Assembly (NCBI GenBank): GCA_940671915.1
Contig: CALNVZ010003426.1
Span: 55,001 to 119,000, forward strand
Length of the DNA stretch: 64,000 nucleotides
Source of the DNA: Paracentrotus lividus
Taxonomy: Eukaryota > Echinodermata > Echinoidea > Camarodonta > Echinidae
Direction: 5' to 3'
Position numbers and translations under genes: made by a program. The notes beneath the pieces are model-generated. The model saw only the letters and a program-made list of their open reading frames with translations. It had not been told where the DNA came from and did not search any database. This document shows positions 11,313-25,569 of the stretch, piece after piece. Position 1 is the stretch's first letter, and every line of letters begins with the position of its first letter.

Positions 11313-11810
11313 GTTTTCAGTGTACCCCACAATTGATGGAGGACAACAAAATAATGAAGATTAAGCAGAAGGAATTTAATTAAAACTTGTGTTCATAATC
11401 GAAACCGTTTTGGATAATTAGCCTTTTCCTTTTTCAATAAGCTGCAGATTATACAATATAATCTGAATGGATACCCCTATAATTTAACTTCTTATGTGCT
11501 ATTAAGTAAAACATTTATAGAATATGCTGTCAAAGACGACTGGTTTCAGCTTGAAATCCAATCGTTATGTAAGTGTTAAAATAATTTCCATATGATGAGG
11601 CAAATAATGATTAAAATGAATTCCGAATGAAAATTATATACGAATTATTAAACAATTACAAAGTGCACTCGAGAGTCGTGGTTGTTTTTGCCAGATTTGC
11701 CAATGTATCTTCCGCTCCATTTACATACTATTGAACATCTGAAAGTTTGTTATCCATTAATACTAAACTAAAATTAAATTCTATTAAATTTCATTATAGT
11801 GTCAGTAATG

Positions 11811-12000
<190 letters not shown>

Positions 12001-12566
12001 ACAATGAATGTCCATTGAAGTCTAGAATCATAAAGTCTTGAATTAATTTGTTGGGATGCAACTTGTTAAATTATATTTTGTTTTTTTAAAAACTTATTTA
12101 GGATATACAGTGTGCAGATAGTCGGACAAATGTATAATGAAAAGTACAATATAAAAAAAAACATCAAATTGCATATAACTCGTATATCGATTTACCGAGC
12201 CATTTATAGTCTTTACTTCTATTTCCGTCGATTAAATAAATTTCACAATCCAAGGAGACATGTTTGACCTTTATCTGAAATATATATTTCAAATAAACTA
12301 TTTTTAATTTTTTTGGTATTGATATCGGTACTCGTTAACTTCGTATATCTAATGCTATTACAATCAAGTAGCGGCTTCAAACGAGATAATCTGACCATTT
12401 CGTTCTATTTTGATACGTATAATACTTAAAGCAAACGGACCGTTTCTAATTGTAGGTCCTGGTTATCTGCTACAAATACCAAACAATAAACATTGGTCCT
12501 GATTTAGTATGACAATAGTTAAATACCAAACAAACACTTCAAACTAGTGTATAGGGCAAATGAGGA

Positions 12567-12574
<8 letters not shown>

Positions 12575-12620
<46 letters not shown>
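12575..12620. repeat. Poly(A) tract
   Basis: About 46 consecutive A residues. No recognisable retroposon body is attached on its left side. Confidence 0.9.
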
Positions 12621-12624
<4 letters not shown>

Positions 12625-12808
12625 GCTTGCTCCGTTTTTGTGGGTTTTTTTTTCTGTTTGCACCCCTCCCGGTAATGTGTATAGGAAATTCAAAATATAG
12701 CAACCCGTCTGTATTTTTACATCAAAATCGATGACGAGTCATCAGATTTGCTGTAAAATCACACAGCTTTTGTTTACAGAGCACAGTTTTGCTGTTGTCA
12801 CTAATATG

Positions 12809-14082
12809 CTTTTCAGACTGCAGTTAAAATCCTTAACCCCAGGAAATAGGTAGGGCTAAGGGGGGGCCTTAGTACCACCTATTTCCTGGGGTTAAGCTTA
12901 GCACGCTTCGGTTTCAGACTGCGTTTTACCAAAGTAGGCTAGCACGGTAAATAGTACGGTACTATCTGGCCCTGCTAAAAAGCAGGGTTAGCCGGGTAAT
13001 TGCGGAGTTAGCCGGGCAATTGCGGTGCTAAGAGTTGCAGTCTGAAACCAAACCGTGCTAAGGAAAAGCGGGGCTAAGCATTAGCCAATCAATGAAAATG
13101 TGGTCATGAATATGCATAATTATTCGTAAACTTGATAACACAGGTAAAGAGAAAAACAATGAATAACATAAGGGAAAAGAGAAAAACAATGAATAACATT
13201 AGGAAAAAGAGAAAAACAATGAATAACATTAGGAAAAAGAGAAAAACAATGAATTACATAAGGAAAAAGAGAAAAACAATGAATAACATAATAAAAGAGA
13301 GATAAACAATGAATAACATAAGGAAAATGAGAAAAAACAATGAATAACATAATGAAACTAAAGATAGAAAAACAAGGAATAACATAAGGAAAAAGAGAAA
13401 AACAATGAATAAAAAAAGGAAAGATAGAAAACATAGAATAACATGAGAGAGAGAAAAACAATGAAGAACATAAAGAAAGAGAATGAAATCAAAACAATGA
13501 ATAACATAATAAAAGAGAGATAAAACAATGAATAACATTAGGAAAGAGAGATAAAATAATGAATAAGATAAGGAAAGATAGACAAACAATGAATAACATA
13601 AGGAAAGAGAGATAAAATAATGAATGACATAAGGAAAGATTGAAAAACAATGAATAACATAAGGAAAAAGAGAAAAAACAATGAATAACATAATGAAAGA
13701 TAGAAAACAAGGAATAACATAAGGAAAAAGAGAAAAAACAAGGAATAACATAAGGAAAAAATCAGGGAATAACTAACACAAGCAAAAAGAGAAAAACAAT
13801 GAATAACAAAAGGAAAGATAGAAAACATAGAATAACATGAGGAGAGAGAGAAACACAGTGAAGAACATAAAGAAAGAGAATGAAATCATTAATATTCATG
13901 ATCCAGCAAATAGTCTGGGGTTAAGGAATACCCAGTGTGAAAAGCATTGAATTTCTTAACCCCGGCTAAGCAAATAGTATGGGGTTAAGAAACACAGTCT
14001 GAAAGCAAAAAAAGATAGTACGGGGTTAAGGATAGTATGGGGTTAAGGATAGTACGGGGTTAAGAAATAGCAGTCTGAAAAG
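12809..14082. mobile_element. CTTTTCAGACTGC-ended element carrying a minisatellite
   Basis: Left end CTTTTCAGACTGC followed by CCTTAACCCC; right end GGGGTTAAG then GCAGTCTGAAAAG: a terminal inverted repeat of about 28 bp with small differences. Subterminal GGGGTTAAG / CTTAACCCC and GTGCTAAG / CTTAGCAC motifs recur. A second inner inverted pair (GGTTTCAGACTGC near 12911 and GCAGTCTGAAACC near 13036) suggests nested copies of the same family. The centre is a minisatellite. No transposase seen. Confidence 0.65.
13130..13890. repeat. ~31 bp minisatellite
   Basis: About two dozen imperfect tandem units of the type AGGAAAAAGAGAAAAACAAT followed by GAATAACATA, with unit length varying by a few bases. 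A duplicated higher-order block is visible, since the AACATGAG-AGAGAGAAA stretch near 13441 recurs near 13833. The minus-strand frames reading repeats of VIHCFSLF are translations of this array. Confidence 0.9.
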
Positions 14083-14869
14083 GGTAGTTAGTAAAACGTT
14101 ACTTATACTATATACGTTTATATTTTCTAGTATTATCTTTAGATTATAATGTAAGGTGGGGTAAAGAGCAAAAACAACATCTCTGAATATAATGTCTGTA
14201 GATGGCTATCCCATATAAATTTAATTCATTGATATCTATTACATGCATCATTGTTTGACAAAAAGAGTAGATCTTCCGCTGATTGATATATTCTTTCTGC
14301 TGAGGTAGAGACTAGCCCAGTCGATTGTTATTGTTGTTGCTCTACCTCCCACATAAATTCACAAAAAACAGAAAAAGGGTTTTTGCTTAAATTTGGCCCG
14401 CTATTATGTTTCCATTTCAAATGGGACCTTTTCAATTCGTCGAAACCCCTTTCATGGAGCATTGTGTCCATTCTTGCTACAGTTTTTGTTTAGATTGTTT
14501 GTTAGTCATGTTATCTTTCTGATCGTTTATGGCTCATAATGAACTACGGAGGATAATTTGGCAGAAAGATAAGCAGGTCAGTACCGCAAACGATAACGTT
14601 GCTTACTTATAAGTTACTTTATAACTTCACAGCATTGTGCCATAAACGATTTAGTTTACATATCTACGAATAATCTGCAAAGCGCTGATGCATTCTATCA
14701 AGCTTCACCAGTACACAAAAAGGCAATTCAACAACGAGGAGTTAATCGCTCATCACTGCCAAAAGACGCAATTTTTGTCAAGGGGTTCTCAGCTGCATCC
14801 CGCCCAGGAGGTGTTTTGAAATATTTTTGAATTGGAAGACGAGTTAAGGAGAATCTTTGAGAAGGAATC

Positions 14870-15523
14870 ATGTCTTCGTCAGGTGCTTCTGCAGACATAT
14901 CTGCGATTGATGTTTTCAATCAGACAAATGAGTACAAAGGAGTTCAGCTACATTCCATGCAGCGACCAGAGATCATGGAATCGTTGCAGACCTGGGAAAC
15001 AAGACCTGATGATGTTTATCTTGTGACATATCCAAAGTCAGGTAAATTACCATTCACCATTATATGAGGCGATTGCAACGAAGGGCCACTTTTGCACATT
15101 TTGAGAAATAAGCGATTGTTCACGAAAACATACAGACGTCTTTGGAAATGTTGTAGTTGAAAGTATATTTTGTGATTATCATGCGCGTATTCTTGGGGGG
15201 GGGGGGGGGCCCGGGCCCCGCGGATAGGCGCCCAAAAGTGCGTCAAAATGACGCCAAATTGACCTTAGAGGGCGCTAAATTAGCAAAATGTAAAAAAAAA
15301 AAAAAAAAAAAAAAAAACACAGAAAATATACATCAGTTGAGACGATCGACATCTGAAACGTACCCCTATCATTGCTTATAGCTCAAATATAACCTTATGG
15401 TTGGCCGAAGGCCGAAATTTTTTTCAACACTTTCCCAATATCAAAGCCAGATTATAGACAGGAATCACAGACATTGGTCTATAAAGGGCTACGCAAGCTC
15501 AACACGCACATGCCCCCCCCCCA

Positions 15524-15569
<46 letters not shown>

Positions 15570-18500
15570 GGGATCCCCACGAATGCCTTCCCGTCATAGT
15601 CAGCAGTGGAAATAGTGATTATAATTTTGTTCATCCAATAAAACGAAGAAATACGTAAGAAATGATAGAATAGAATATAAAATAAGCATAAAACAATAAA
15701 AACGTAAGTGTCTGTGTGACTTCAGTATTACGATTGGATATACATTCGCATTGTTTGAATTTATCCCTAGCTGTTAGTGCAAAAAGGAAGCATTTAGTAT
15801 GTCTCTTTTCAAGAAAAATAAATACGTGTACGTATCACTTTTGAATTGTATTTCAAATATCAGGGACGCATTGGATTTTCGAGATCGTTTCCCTGATCAT
15901 GAACGATGTGCAGGTGGAGAAGATTGACCGAAGTCACATGGTGTTCGCCCTCGATCTCGCCCTATCCCACAATGTCGATGGACTTGCAACCGTCACACCG
16001 GGATTTGAAGCGATGAAGACATGGGAATCTCCCCGCGTGATGTCCTCTCATATCCTGGAAGAGTTTACCCCAGACCAGATCAAGAACAAATCAAAGGTAG
16101 GCCTTCTTTGATAGGTGAGGCAAACCTCTGACAAGTGTAAACAGGTGTAAACATGGGAACGATATGCTTTGGATGGACGGTAGCCTAATTAAACCTTGAC
16201 CAGACAGAAAATGTTTCGAAAATCCCACGAAGCATTACTTATTTGGGGAAATGGAGTGCCGTGTTATGCACCAGAAACATAATATTAACGTAGAATATTT
16301 ACATGATAATTTGATAGCTCAGAAAAGGATACCAGAAATATTCCAGGAATTAGAGTAATATTACACGGATCGAAGATTATCGCAATATTGGCCTTAACGA
16401 GTGGAATATCCTGGTATCACATGAAAAAAAAAGCCATGCAATATAATTATCATTATTTATGATGATTACTCAGAGGGCACGAACTGTTAAAAGCAGTTCT
16501 TGAATTAGACCGTGCAAAACGGCGTAATATATCATAGTTAATATTAGCTTCAAATAGAGCATTTTTTAATACATGCAGGCCAAGAATCACAATATTCGAC
16601 AGGAAATCTGATCTTTTCCTAAATTGATAAACCTCTTCCACTTTGGTGAGGTTATTCCTTTATCAGGCAAGTAGGTTTCCGAATTGGAGTAGATCAATTA
16701 CTTTGGGATTCGAGTAATAATGAAATGGTTACTATACACTTAACTCCAGGGTTAGTCATAAAACACAATCATGCGATTTACAGCAGAGCAAAATTTTAAT
16801 GTCGCCGGAGCAAACGGCATGAAATCGAATGAAATATCCCCTACACACGTTCCTGTCAAATAACAAGTTAGATATCTTTGGATATAGTTTTATCAGTGGC
16901 GTCAGAAAGCTCTGAGGAGAGAACAAAATATTGAAGGTGCAAGCCATTGTTAACACACAATCGTTTTCCCCTCCAATCTTTTGTTCCTCAAAAATTTCCG
17001 ACGCCATTGAGTTTTGGTTGCATTCAATAATTAAAATTAAAACGTGACGACGCGAGTTCCAGCCAAATTTCCACTCGCCACTATTGCACATTTCTTCTCT
17101 TTCCATGTTTGTCTTGATAGAGTTATATATTTACCATTGCATTTAATGAATGCAAAGGTCATGGTTTTGATCCCAAGAATGGCAAGTTTGTCACTGGTCA
17201 ACGCATTTTATCTACGTTGTACTCCCTACCCAGAAATAAATAGATAGCTCCTACAGAATGCGAATTCAAGTCAAACTAAATCTTTGTTATTATTATATGT
17301 AGCTTTACCAATATTTATTTCCCCCTCATGTCAGGTTATCTATTTCGCTCGGAACCCGAAGGATGTTTCAGTCTCATATTTCAAGTTTGTCGGTCCAGCT
17401 CTCCCTGCAGAGATGGAAGGATGGAAAGGATTTTTGCCCTTCTTTCTCTCCGAGCAAAGTAAGTTACTCGCGCATAAATGCTACAGATTTTGTGGATGAT
17501 GTACTATTCCTCAACCAGGGATGTGAGTGACCACAAATAAAGCTGAAAACAGCTCGGAACAGCCATATTTTACTTTTGTCCAGAGGAAACTAAAGATAAA
17601 TTTTAAAAAGCTGAAAATAGCCCGCCCCCCCCCCCCCAAATGGAAGGAAAAAACAATGAATAAAGCCGAACTGTCACCTCATTGATAGCCCATATGGCGA
17701 TAATGATTGCTTTACTAGTAGCACGATTAGAGCCGTAGATCCATGAATCATATATATACGGGCCCAGGCCCAAATATTCTTGATTTAAAAGTACATTTAA
17801 TATGTGGTCCATCCCCCCCCCCTCAAATGAAAAAACACATAATTATGGGCACACGCCAGATCCGCTGCGTTTAGAATGCCCCCTCCACTCAGGTAGTCAA
17901 TCATACACGTCCGTTTCCTCTCTAGAGATAACCCCATTTAGGGATATGAATGGTGTAACATTTAGACCCCTTATTAAATGATTTTGTAAGGAGAGCCACA
18001 CACACACAAAAAAATAATAATAATAAATAAATTAAAAAAGATAAGTAAATAAATAAACGGAAAAAATTGCTGGAAAATAGTGATCCACAGCTTTACAATA
18101 TACATATATTTTTTTAATTTTTACTTCTTTTTCTAGTGTTTGGTGGAAATTGGTTTCGTCATGTCAAGGGATGGTTTGCTCGCAAAGACGAACCAAATCT
18201 CCTCCTCTGTAAATACGAAGACTTCCATAAGGTAAGTAATGTGATATTTGATTCTTTATACTTTATAGGGGCATATATATGTTAATAATACACATGGAGT
18301 AGAGATGGGAATCGAGGCACTCCACTCTGACTAACTGCCACAACTATTGTCATAACTGTTGTTATGATGTATGTCTGTGAGATAAGACAATGCTATATAA
18401 TTGTCATAAGTCGGTATTTAATAATAATAATAATAATTAACACTTATATAGCGCTTTATACATATTGTTTCAAAGCGCTATTACAAAGTACATATAGAAA

Positions 18501-19782
18501 TATTACATAATGAACATAAGATATAAACAAGAAACATCAATTACATAACACAATAAATTGGCTTACCGTGTGATTATTGTGATTATACAAAAAAAAAATA
18601 GATTATCTTTTCTCTGTCTTAATTCTGATGGTACACGCTCATTCTTCACAGATATACCACACAAAATCATTGTTACTTCCTTGTTTAAACTCTTTCAACA
18701 AATAGGAAGGCTCGAGGATGTTTATGTTTGTTTGTTTTTTAATCATGGTAATAGCAGTGCGCGATTGTGTCATGATTCCTGATACATTTCATTTTGAATA
18801 TCAACAATCGCGAATTTGATAATAACTAAACAATCCCATGTTATTAAAATGATGCTCTGATAAAAATTAACATCACATAATTATTATGTTATTAAATGTT
18901 TAGGATTTGAGAGGCAACATCAAACGTGTGGCCGATTTTCTGGAGCGCCCTCTATCAGAAGAACAGCTGGACAAGATGGTTGAGCTGACAGAGATGAAAG
19001 GCATGCAGAAAACCTACCAACAAATCGAAGACAAGATGGGTGACACGGGCAAGTCAATCACAAGGCTCTTCGGACAACTGCCCTACCTCAGGAAAGGTAC
19101 AACCAATAATTTGTACTCGAATAATATGATCATTGTCTAGTAGGCTCATGGACAGTCTGTAGTAATCAAATGGCTCGTGGCTCGACTAACTTGAATTGTG
19201 ATATATGCACGATAAGCATGCCGTGCTCGTCTGTAAGTCCAATAACAGAAGCAAAAAGTGATTGTATGAAATAGGCATAATTATAGTTTTATTCCTTTTA
19301 GGCTTAAATTGCATACAAACGATGCAAATAAAAACAGATTGATCACATTTAGTATAATATCCTTGATCATATCGGATTTTTCTGACTCAGAGGTGGAAAA
19401 ACTTAATATTGTGATTGCTGATGATCCAAGAATTATCAAATGACGGAGAATCGTATGTTTTCCATATATCATGTCCGACTCACTCACTTGAGATATTACT
19501 GGCGGATACAGGATTAAAAAAAAGGTCTCCGATTAAATTGTCCAACACTTGATCTACAATACATCCCTTAATCACGATTTTCCGAACATTGTGACATGTG
19601 CTGTATTATAATATTCATTAATTATCTGTTAATATTAAACACAATTATATTTTGTCTATCTTTCTGCAGGAAAAGTTGGTAGCTGGAAGGACAATTTCAC
19701 TGTGGCTGAAAACGAGTATTTCGATAAAGTTTACAATGCGAACATGGAAGGCAGTGGTATCGAATTTGAATTTGAATTGTAA
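14870..19782 (+). CDS. Cytosolic sulfotransferase gene 1 (SULT family, six coding exons)
   Basis: Predicted 309 aa cytosolic enzyme that transfers sulfate from PAPS to a small hydroxyl or amine acceptor. Coding exons 14870-15041, 15864-16096, 17335-17458, 18137-18231, 18904-19096 and 19670-19782 all join in frame with GT-AG introns (phases 1,0,1,0,1). TYPKSGTHW (residues 53-61, split by intron 1) is the 5'-phosphosulfate loop; His120 in SSHILEEF aligns with the catalytic His; Arg141 and Ser149 in RNPKDVSVSYF, with RKG (271-273), contact the 3'-phosphate; K279..T283-V284..E288 fits the KxxxTVxxxE dimer motif. Length is normal for SULTs, and no signal peptide or membrane segment is seen. It ends GIEFEFEL, like genes 2 and 3, but lacks their MAS.. 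N-terminus. AATAAA-like signals occur near 19930 and 19973. Acceptor unknown; family certain, orthology not. Confidence 0.93.
15191..15210. repeat. G tract in gene 1 intron 1
   Basis: A G run about 17 long followed by CCCGGGCCCC. Intron 1 also holds A runs near 15293-15317 and 15525-15565, the latter directly after a C run. These homopolymers could disturb sequence accuracy locally. Confidence 0.85.
15568..15722. mobile_element. CAGTCACACAGACAC element, copy B (5' end missing)
   Basis: Matches the right two thirds of the elements at 4106-4315 and 56891-57115, ending AACGTAAGTGTCTGTGTGAC. The left end is replaced by an A run. It lies about 140 bp before exon 2 of SULT gene 1; copy C lies 57 bp before exon 2 of gene 3. 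Confidence 0.7.
18420..18515 (-). repeat. Retroposon 3'-end-like segment in gene 1 intron 4
   Basis: (AAT)n followed by AACACTTATATAGCGCTTTA and a nearby inverted AAGCGCTATTACAAAG, the arrangement seen at the 3' ends of L2/CR1-like retroposons read from the minus strand. Only the tail is present. Confidence 0.5.
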
Positions 19783-21656
19783 AACAAGTATTTGTTGTAT
19801 TGTTGTAGGCAGTTATATACATTTTTTTTGAACAATTGTAAATTGTAATAATTCCTAACACGATAGTTATTGTATAATTAAACTAATATCATTTACGCAT
19901 ACATGTATATATAAAGTTACATCCCTTAATAATAAACAGACAACAATCGCTGAGACAAAGATCTGTCCTAAATAAAACACGGAAAATTAAACGGTGGTCA
20001 CCCTACAAGAAAGCGCGACTTCGGTAGTTTTTGGTTTTAAAATGACGTTATCCTCTAAATAAATACAGTGTTGTATTAATTTGTCTATTTCCCTGTTAAA
20101 AGAACTAAATGACAGGTAATAATCTTTTTGTTGGCTTTCGATTACCCGAAGCCTGAACCTGTAGGCCTATTCCTAAAACTAATCCACGCCCAAGTGCGTC
20201 AGACGTTATTAAATGTAAATAACTAGCATGACTTACACTTTACAAATTCACTTTCTCGCGAGCCAACAAACAAAGGCAAAAAATCTTGAAGGAAGAGGGT
20301 GTCATGGGGCATTTATATTACATTGCCCCCATACTGTCATGCTCCCAACAAATCCCCTTATAGTTATTTGAAATGAATATGGCTCTATCTTCAAACTTAT
20401 AAATCATAATGTTATGGTAAGATTAATGAACATTATTGTATTAAATTCATCATGTATCATCACTCTGAGTAAACTGAATGGTATTTTCATATTTGTTATC
20501 GAAATGGGTTCTCAAAACAATAAATTTTCTGGTTTTCTATATTGTGTTGTGTGCGTCTTTATTGATGAATGGCCTTCATTTGGCTCTTTTCCAAATTTTC
20601 TATCGTACAGTTTTGAAATAAATGTTCAGTCTTCAACTACAGGTTGTACCCGAAAAAGTACACTTTTTCAAAAAAGCTTCATAAAACTGTTATTATCATT
20701 CTATTCAAGGATTTTAGAAATTAACTTATTTATAATAAATAAGCAATTACTGGTTTACCCCGCCCAAAAAAAAAAAAAAAAATAAAAAAAAATAAAAAAA
20801 CAGCATCAAACAAACACAACAAACAACCACAAACAAACAAAATCACAAAAACAAACAAATAAAACGAAACGAAAACAAGCAAAACAAAACAGATTAAAAA
20901 AAAAAGTGAAAAAAAAACAAAAACGAAAACAAGTAAAAAAAGAACAAAGCAAAAACAAAACAAAAACAAACACAAGAAAATAATATTAAAAAAACGAACA
21001 AAACCAAATAGACAAAAAAAAAAAAGCAAAAAAAAAAGATAAATAAATAAACAATTCAAATAAAAGAAATATAGAAGAAGTTAAAATTAAAATTAAAATA
21101 CAGGGAGCCTCAAAAAGCAATTTTCAGAGTAATAATCTTTTTTTACATCGATCTATGCTAAGTACATGTATGTGATTTCTCAAGAAAATAGAGGGGCATG
21201 GAACCTATTCTGCGTGAGGCCATTCAGAGATAATGCGGGGTTGAAGTTCAACACAGTGACAAAATACTTATGATATTGCCGTGCCCACGAAATGACAAAG
21301 GTCGATGTTACTTCGTATAAGCTGCAAATACAAACATACAGTTATGGCCTTTCGGGTCGTGGAATCGGGTTCTGTACATGTTTTATCCATGCATATTATA
21401 CAAAATTATTTATTATGGCTGTTAACAGAGTTTTACCGGACATGTCATGCAAAGCCGTCAAGCTAAAAGCGCCGTACGTGTTACAGTTATTTGTTGGAAT
21501 GTCCATACCATAGGCACTCATTTTAATAATCACTGCATAGCTTTTACAATTATTTACAAGTAGGCCTGTCGTTTATCCTGCAAGATATTTGTTGCTTAAA
21601 GAAAGGTGTTCGTTCCGTGGTAAAAAAAAAGAAAAAAGAAAAAAGAAGAAGCAAAA
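19783..21656. other. Gene 1 3' flank and gene 1-gene 2 spacer
   Basis: 1.9 kb between two sulfotransferase genes. It contains possible polyadenylation signals for gene 1 (AATAAA near 19930 and 19973) and an A-rich purine/AC tract (20763-21057) whose frames give only Lys/Asn- or Phe-rich peptides. The promoter of gene 2 must lie here or within its 5' UTR, but I cannot point to a TATA box with confidence. Confidence 0.5.
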
Positions 21657-24600
21657 ATGGCTTCCATGGTCGTGGGAGATGTACTTTCGTCAGCAACACC
21701 AAAGCGGTCACCCATTGATATATTTAGCCCGACCCACGAGTGTAAAGGAGTTACGCTACCTCGAACCCAACCACTGGAGGTTCTGGAAGCTTTGAAGAAA
21801 TGGAAAACGAGGCCTGATGATGTTTATCTTGTCACCTACCCAAAGTCAGGTAATCTTGGTCTTATCAGAAATGGCACGTCTAGGGGTTGGAAGGGGGACG
21901 GAAATCAAATTCTCAATTATATATCTTGACTTATCATCAGGAATATAATTCTCAAAATATCAGCTCGGCCTTTTTTGTTTGTTGGGGTCCTAATATCAAA
22001 TGAGAAACGTAACAACTACATGATAACAACGATAAAGGGTATATTAATTATTAATAGATAAATAATCAACAGACAATAATCTTGCTCGAACTTCTAGCAA
22101 ACATTAATTATGTATTATTTAGGTTATATTACGCTAAATTAGAACGAAAGATAACTGACGCGGCAAACACAATTAACTTCATTTATTGAACTTTAATTTA
22201 ATTAATTAATTTCTTTCTGATAATTTTGTTCTTGAATAGGTTCGTGTTTTAGGCACTGTGTTAATACACTCTAATATAATTTCGCATCGATAGAATACAA
22301 GTACGCATGTCATCTACGTGACACTAAAAGAGAATAGGGCCTATAATGTTCCCTTGAGAAATTTCCACTTAACAGGGCTGGCAGATATAACCTTAATGAC
22401 AATTGATTAAACATGATCTAAAAAATGTTACATAAAAATCAAAACTTGTAATTTGCTAAGAAGTATGTTATATATATCAGACAGTATACAGTCTATGTTA
22501 AACGAAAATGGTATAGTCGGGGAAAATAATTTAGGTGGGAAATATTTTCAAATAATGTGTTTATGTGGTACCAAATAAAAGCAAAAAAAATCCTTGCTGA
22601 TGCGCTTTGTTCTGTATAATTTGCTTTCGTAAAATAAAAGTTATGCTATATTTTGTGCGACGAGGAACAAATCGAAATAGCGCCTTTCTATTGATCTGGA
22701 GTGATGAATTCATGGGGACCCGAATTCATGGCCATTATGCGAAACCTACTCAAAGGCATGGGACGGCGTGCGAAAAATGGATTTTCCTTCATTTTAGAAA
22801 ACTAGTCATATCTTAAAAATTATACAGCACCAAATGTGATGAACAAAACTGCAGAAGAAAGTCTCATTATCCTGCCTGATGAAAATGCCAAACTATACCA
22901 GGTTGTGATAAATCTTTGATCAATCTTTATACTATAAAACAAATGCCTTTCCACTTGTAGCATATTATTTGACACAGACTGTATATGATAGGGTTTTGGT
23001 TAGTCCAGAGAAACCAGTCCAAGGAAGCGTCCTTAAGAATATTTACACCCTATTCAATCCGATAAAATTGTGTTTAACAACCTCTAATAGATATCCGTTA
23101 CGCAAGCAGGATTGAAATTAATATGCTTACCTTCATGCTTTGAAGTATATTGAACATAAATTACGTCCCCCAACTTTTGAAACTACGCTTATTATAAAGT
23201 GCTCTTTATTACTAACAAACAGGGTTGTATAGTCCACATGGTCCAGGACTAACTTATCGAGTATCGGACATGTCTCTAAGGGCTGAAGGGAAAGTTCAAC
23301 GATCTTCGATATGTTGGGAAACATTTACCAGACGAGTCTTGAGTAGGTTTGTGTCCGTAGGGTTTGTTTTGGGGTTATATATAATAGATTGTAACCAAAT
23401 GAGCACTGAAAGTTAAAACGTCTCTAGGACCACAACCAACACCACCACCACCACCAATATAAGGATATTCATAGCTTATTCGGTCAGAGCCGATGTAGGA
23501 ATCCAGAGGTCTCGGATTCAATTACCGCTGATATCATGATCCCAGTTCTCTGCTCATTGTCAGGATATACATTTCTTGACAGATTAACTCGAAACTCTTT
23601 GGTAATGTATTTTGTATTTTGTGCGGGATCTTGGTACAGGGACGCACTGGATTGGTGAGATTGTCTTCCTTATCACGAACGACGTCGATCTGGAGAAAGT
23701 CGATCGTTCCCATATGGTCGGTGGTTTCGACCTAGCATTACCTGGCTGGGGCAAACCTTATCATGAGATAATGGCAGAGTGGTCATCACCGCGAATTATG
23801 GTTGCTCACATCTTAGAAGAGTTTACTCCAGAGCAGATAAAGGAATCCAAGGTGAGAATGTTTTTGCTCCTCAGGGAGTGAATAATGTGCACTCTGAGTG
23901 CTGGATTGTAAATTAACGACAGGGTAATAATATATCGTAAGCACTTTCGTCATAAAACGTAGTGTGATTTATAAGAAACCGATATCAGTGGCGGACCAAG
24001 CGGGGGCGCAGGGGACGCGCACCCCCTAATAATTTGAAAACCACTCATTGACCATACATGCTAAAATAAAAAAAAAAATTCGGCGACGCCCCCCCCCCCC
24101 CCCCCCTATCGGGCCGGGCGCCCTCCCTATCCTGAAATCCTGTTTCCGCCACTGGATATTATATGGTTACCCGGTCAATTTGATTCATTTATTTTCCTTT
24201 TAAGGCAGAGGGTGGGGTAGGGGGCCCACACCCTTTCCTTTTTGATATAATACATTTGAAGTTGTATGTTGTACATGTCCATGGCAGTTATTAGTAGGTC
24301 TACATGTCAGTTATACGTGTCCTTGCCAATTTGTAACACAGAACAAATGCGACACATTTGGGTATTCATGCATGATTCATAGTGAAGTGCATACGTGCAA
24401 AAGTATTGTGGGAAGTTGTTCATACATGCAATCATGCAATCTTTCTCGGATTGTGTATATAGCAATAGAGGGACCATGGAACCGGCGGTTGGGCTGGGGG
24501 TCGGGCTTCAGCCCCCCCCCTTTTTTTTTTACAAAAGCGCAAGAATAACCACAGTTGTGTTGTTGTTGAAATCATTCCTTTATTCAAGAAAAGTAGATAA

Positions 24601-25401
24601 AATTTATGATGATACATATACAACAAATAATATACATAATACAAAGAGATAGATGTGTGTTATACAAAGAATACTGATTGCAAGATATACCAGGGGGGCA
24701 TTTCATGAAAGGACTTGTCGGATGTTTTATCCGACAAACTGTTATAAGCTACTGAAATGCTTGCATCTGATTGGCTGAGAGCAAATTTGTCGGATAAAAT
24801 GTCCGACAAGTCCTTTGATGAAATGCTCCCCAGGTCCATTTGCTATATAGCCAATTGGCAGGTTTTCATGGTTATGGAATAAGAATAGATAAACAAAAGT
24901 ATAATGCTGTCATATATACATTGATGGATACATTAATACAGATCTCCGGGTAACATATATTAAAAATAAAGCTCTTTAATAGACTCGATCATAATTATTT
25001 AAAAACATTTCCTTTACAATTTATATTAGTAGTTTACTATGTTGTTTGTTATTTTTTTAAAAAATTTTCTTCAGATACCAATTTAGACTTATATCTTATA
25101 TTTTTGTTATGCAATAATACTTTCAGAAACATTTGTGGAATAATAAAGATGAATTGAATTTGATTTGAATTGAATTGGATTATTATCAGCAACTACAGTA
25201 CATTGTATTTTATATCATATTGTTGTACGGTATTTTATAATCACAAACCAGACAATTTTCTTAGATCTTCCCCTGATTTAGGGTACATTGGATTACATTT
25301 CCGAGAACACATTAGAAGCTGGCTTAGCATACCAATAGGTTATATACATACATCTTAAATCACCATAGTCATACATCGTACATCGATGCTTTAGTAATAT
25401 A

Positions 25402-25494
<93 letters not shown>

Positions 25495-25526
25495 GAGAAG
25501 TAGTTGTAGTAGTAGGCCCTACTCAT

Positions 25527-25569
<43 letters not shown>

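Larger units (their letters stand above)
8282..11324. mobile_element. 3 kb TACACTG-ended element with palindromic subterminal arrays
   Basis: Left end TACACTGAAAACCTAA and right end TTTAGGTTTTCAGTGTA are a terminal inverted repeat with TA at each edge (Tc1/mariner-like insertion signature). Just inside both ends lie arrays of short palindromes built on AGCTTTAAAGCTAGTCNGTC (about 8300-8500 and 10889-11312). The interior contains diverged direct repeats (8560-8738, 8935-9170), a second element (9658-10345) and a strong hairpin (10723-10807). I see no transposase, so it is non-autonomous or gutted. Confidence 0.7.

Noticed and set aside
13120-13828. Overlapping minus-strand frames rich in VIHCFSLF, looking like a repetitive membrane protein
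   Set aside because: They follow the 31 bp minisatellite; repeat units are not multiples of three and the frames shift into each other, so no coding constraint is evident.
13130-13890. CRISPR-like regular repetition
   Set aside because: Units are directly adjacent with no unique spacers, and the genome is eukaryotic.
20730-21059. Phe/Leu-rich minus-strand frame resembling a membrane protein
   Set aside because: Produced by the A-rich AC/AAAC simple-sequence tract.
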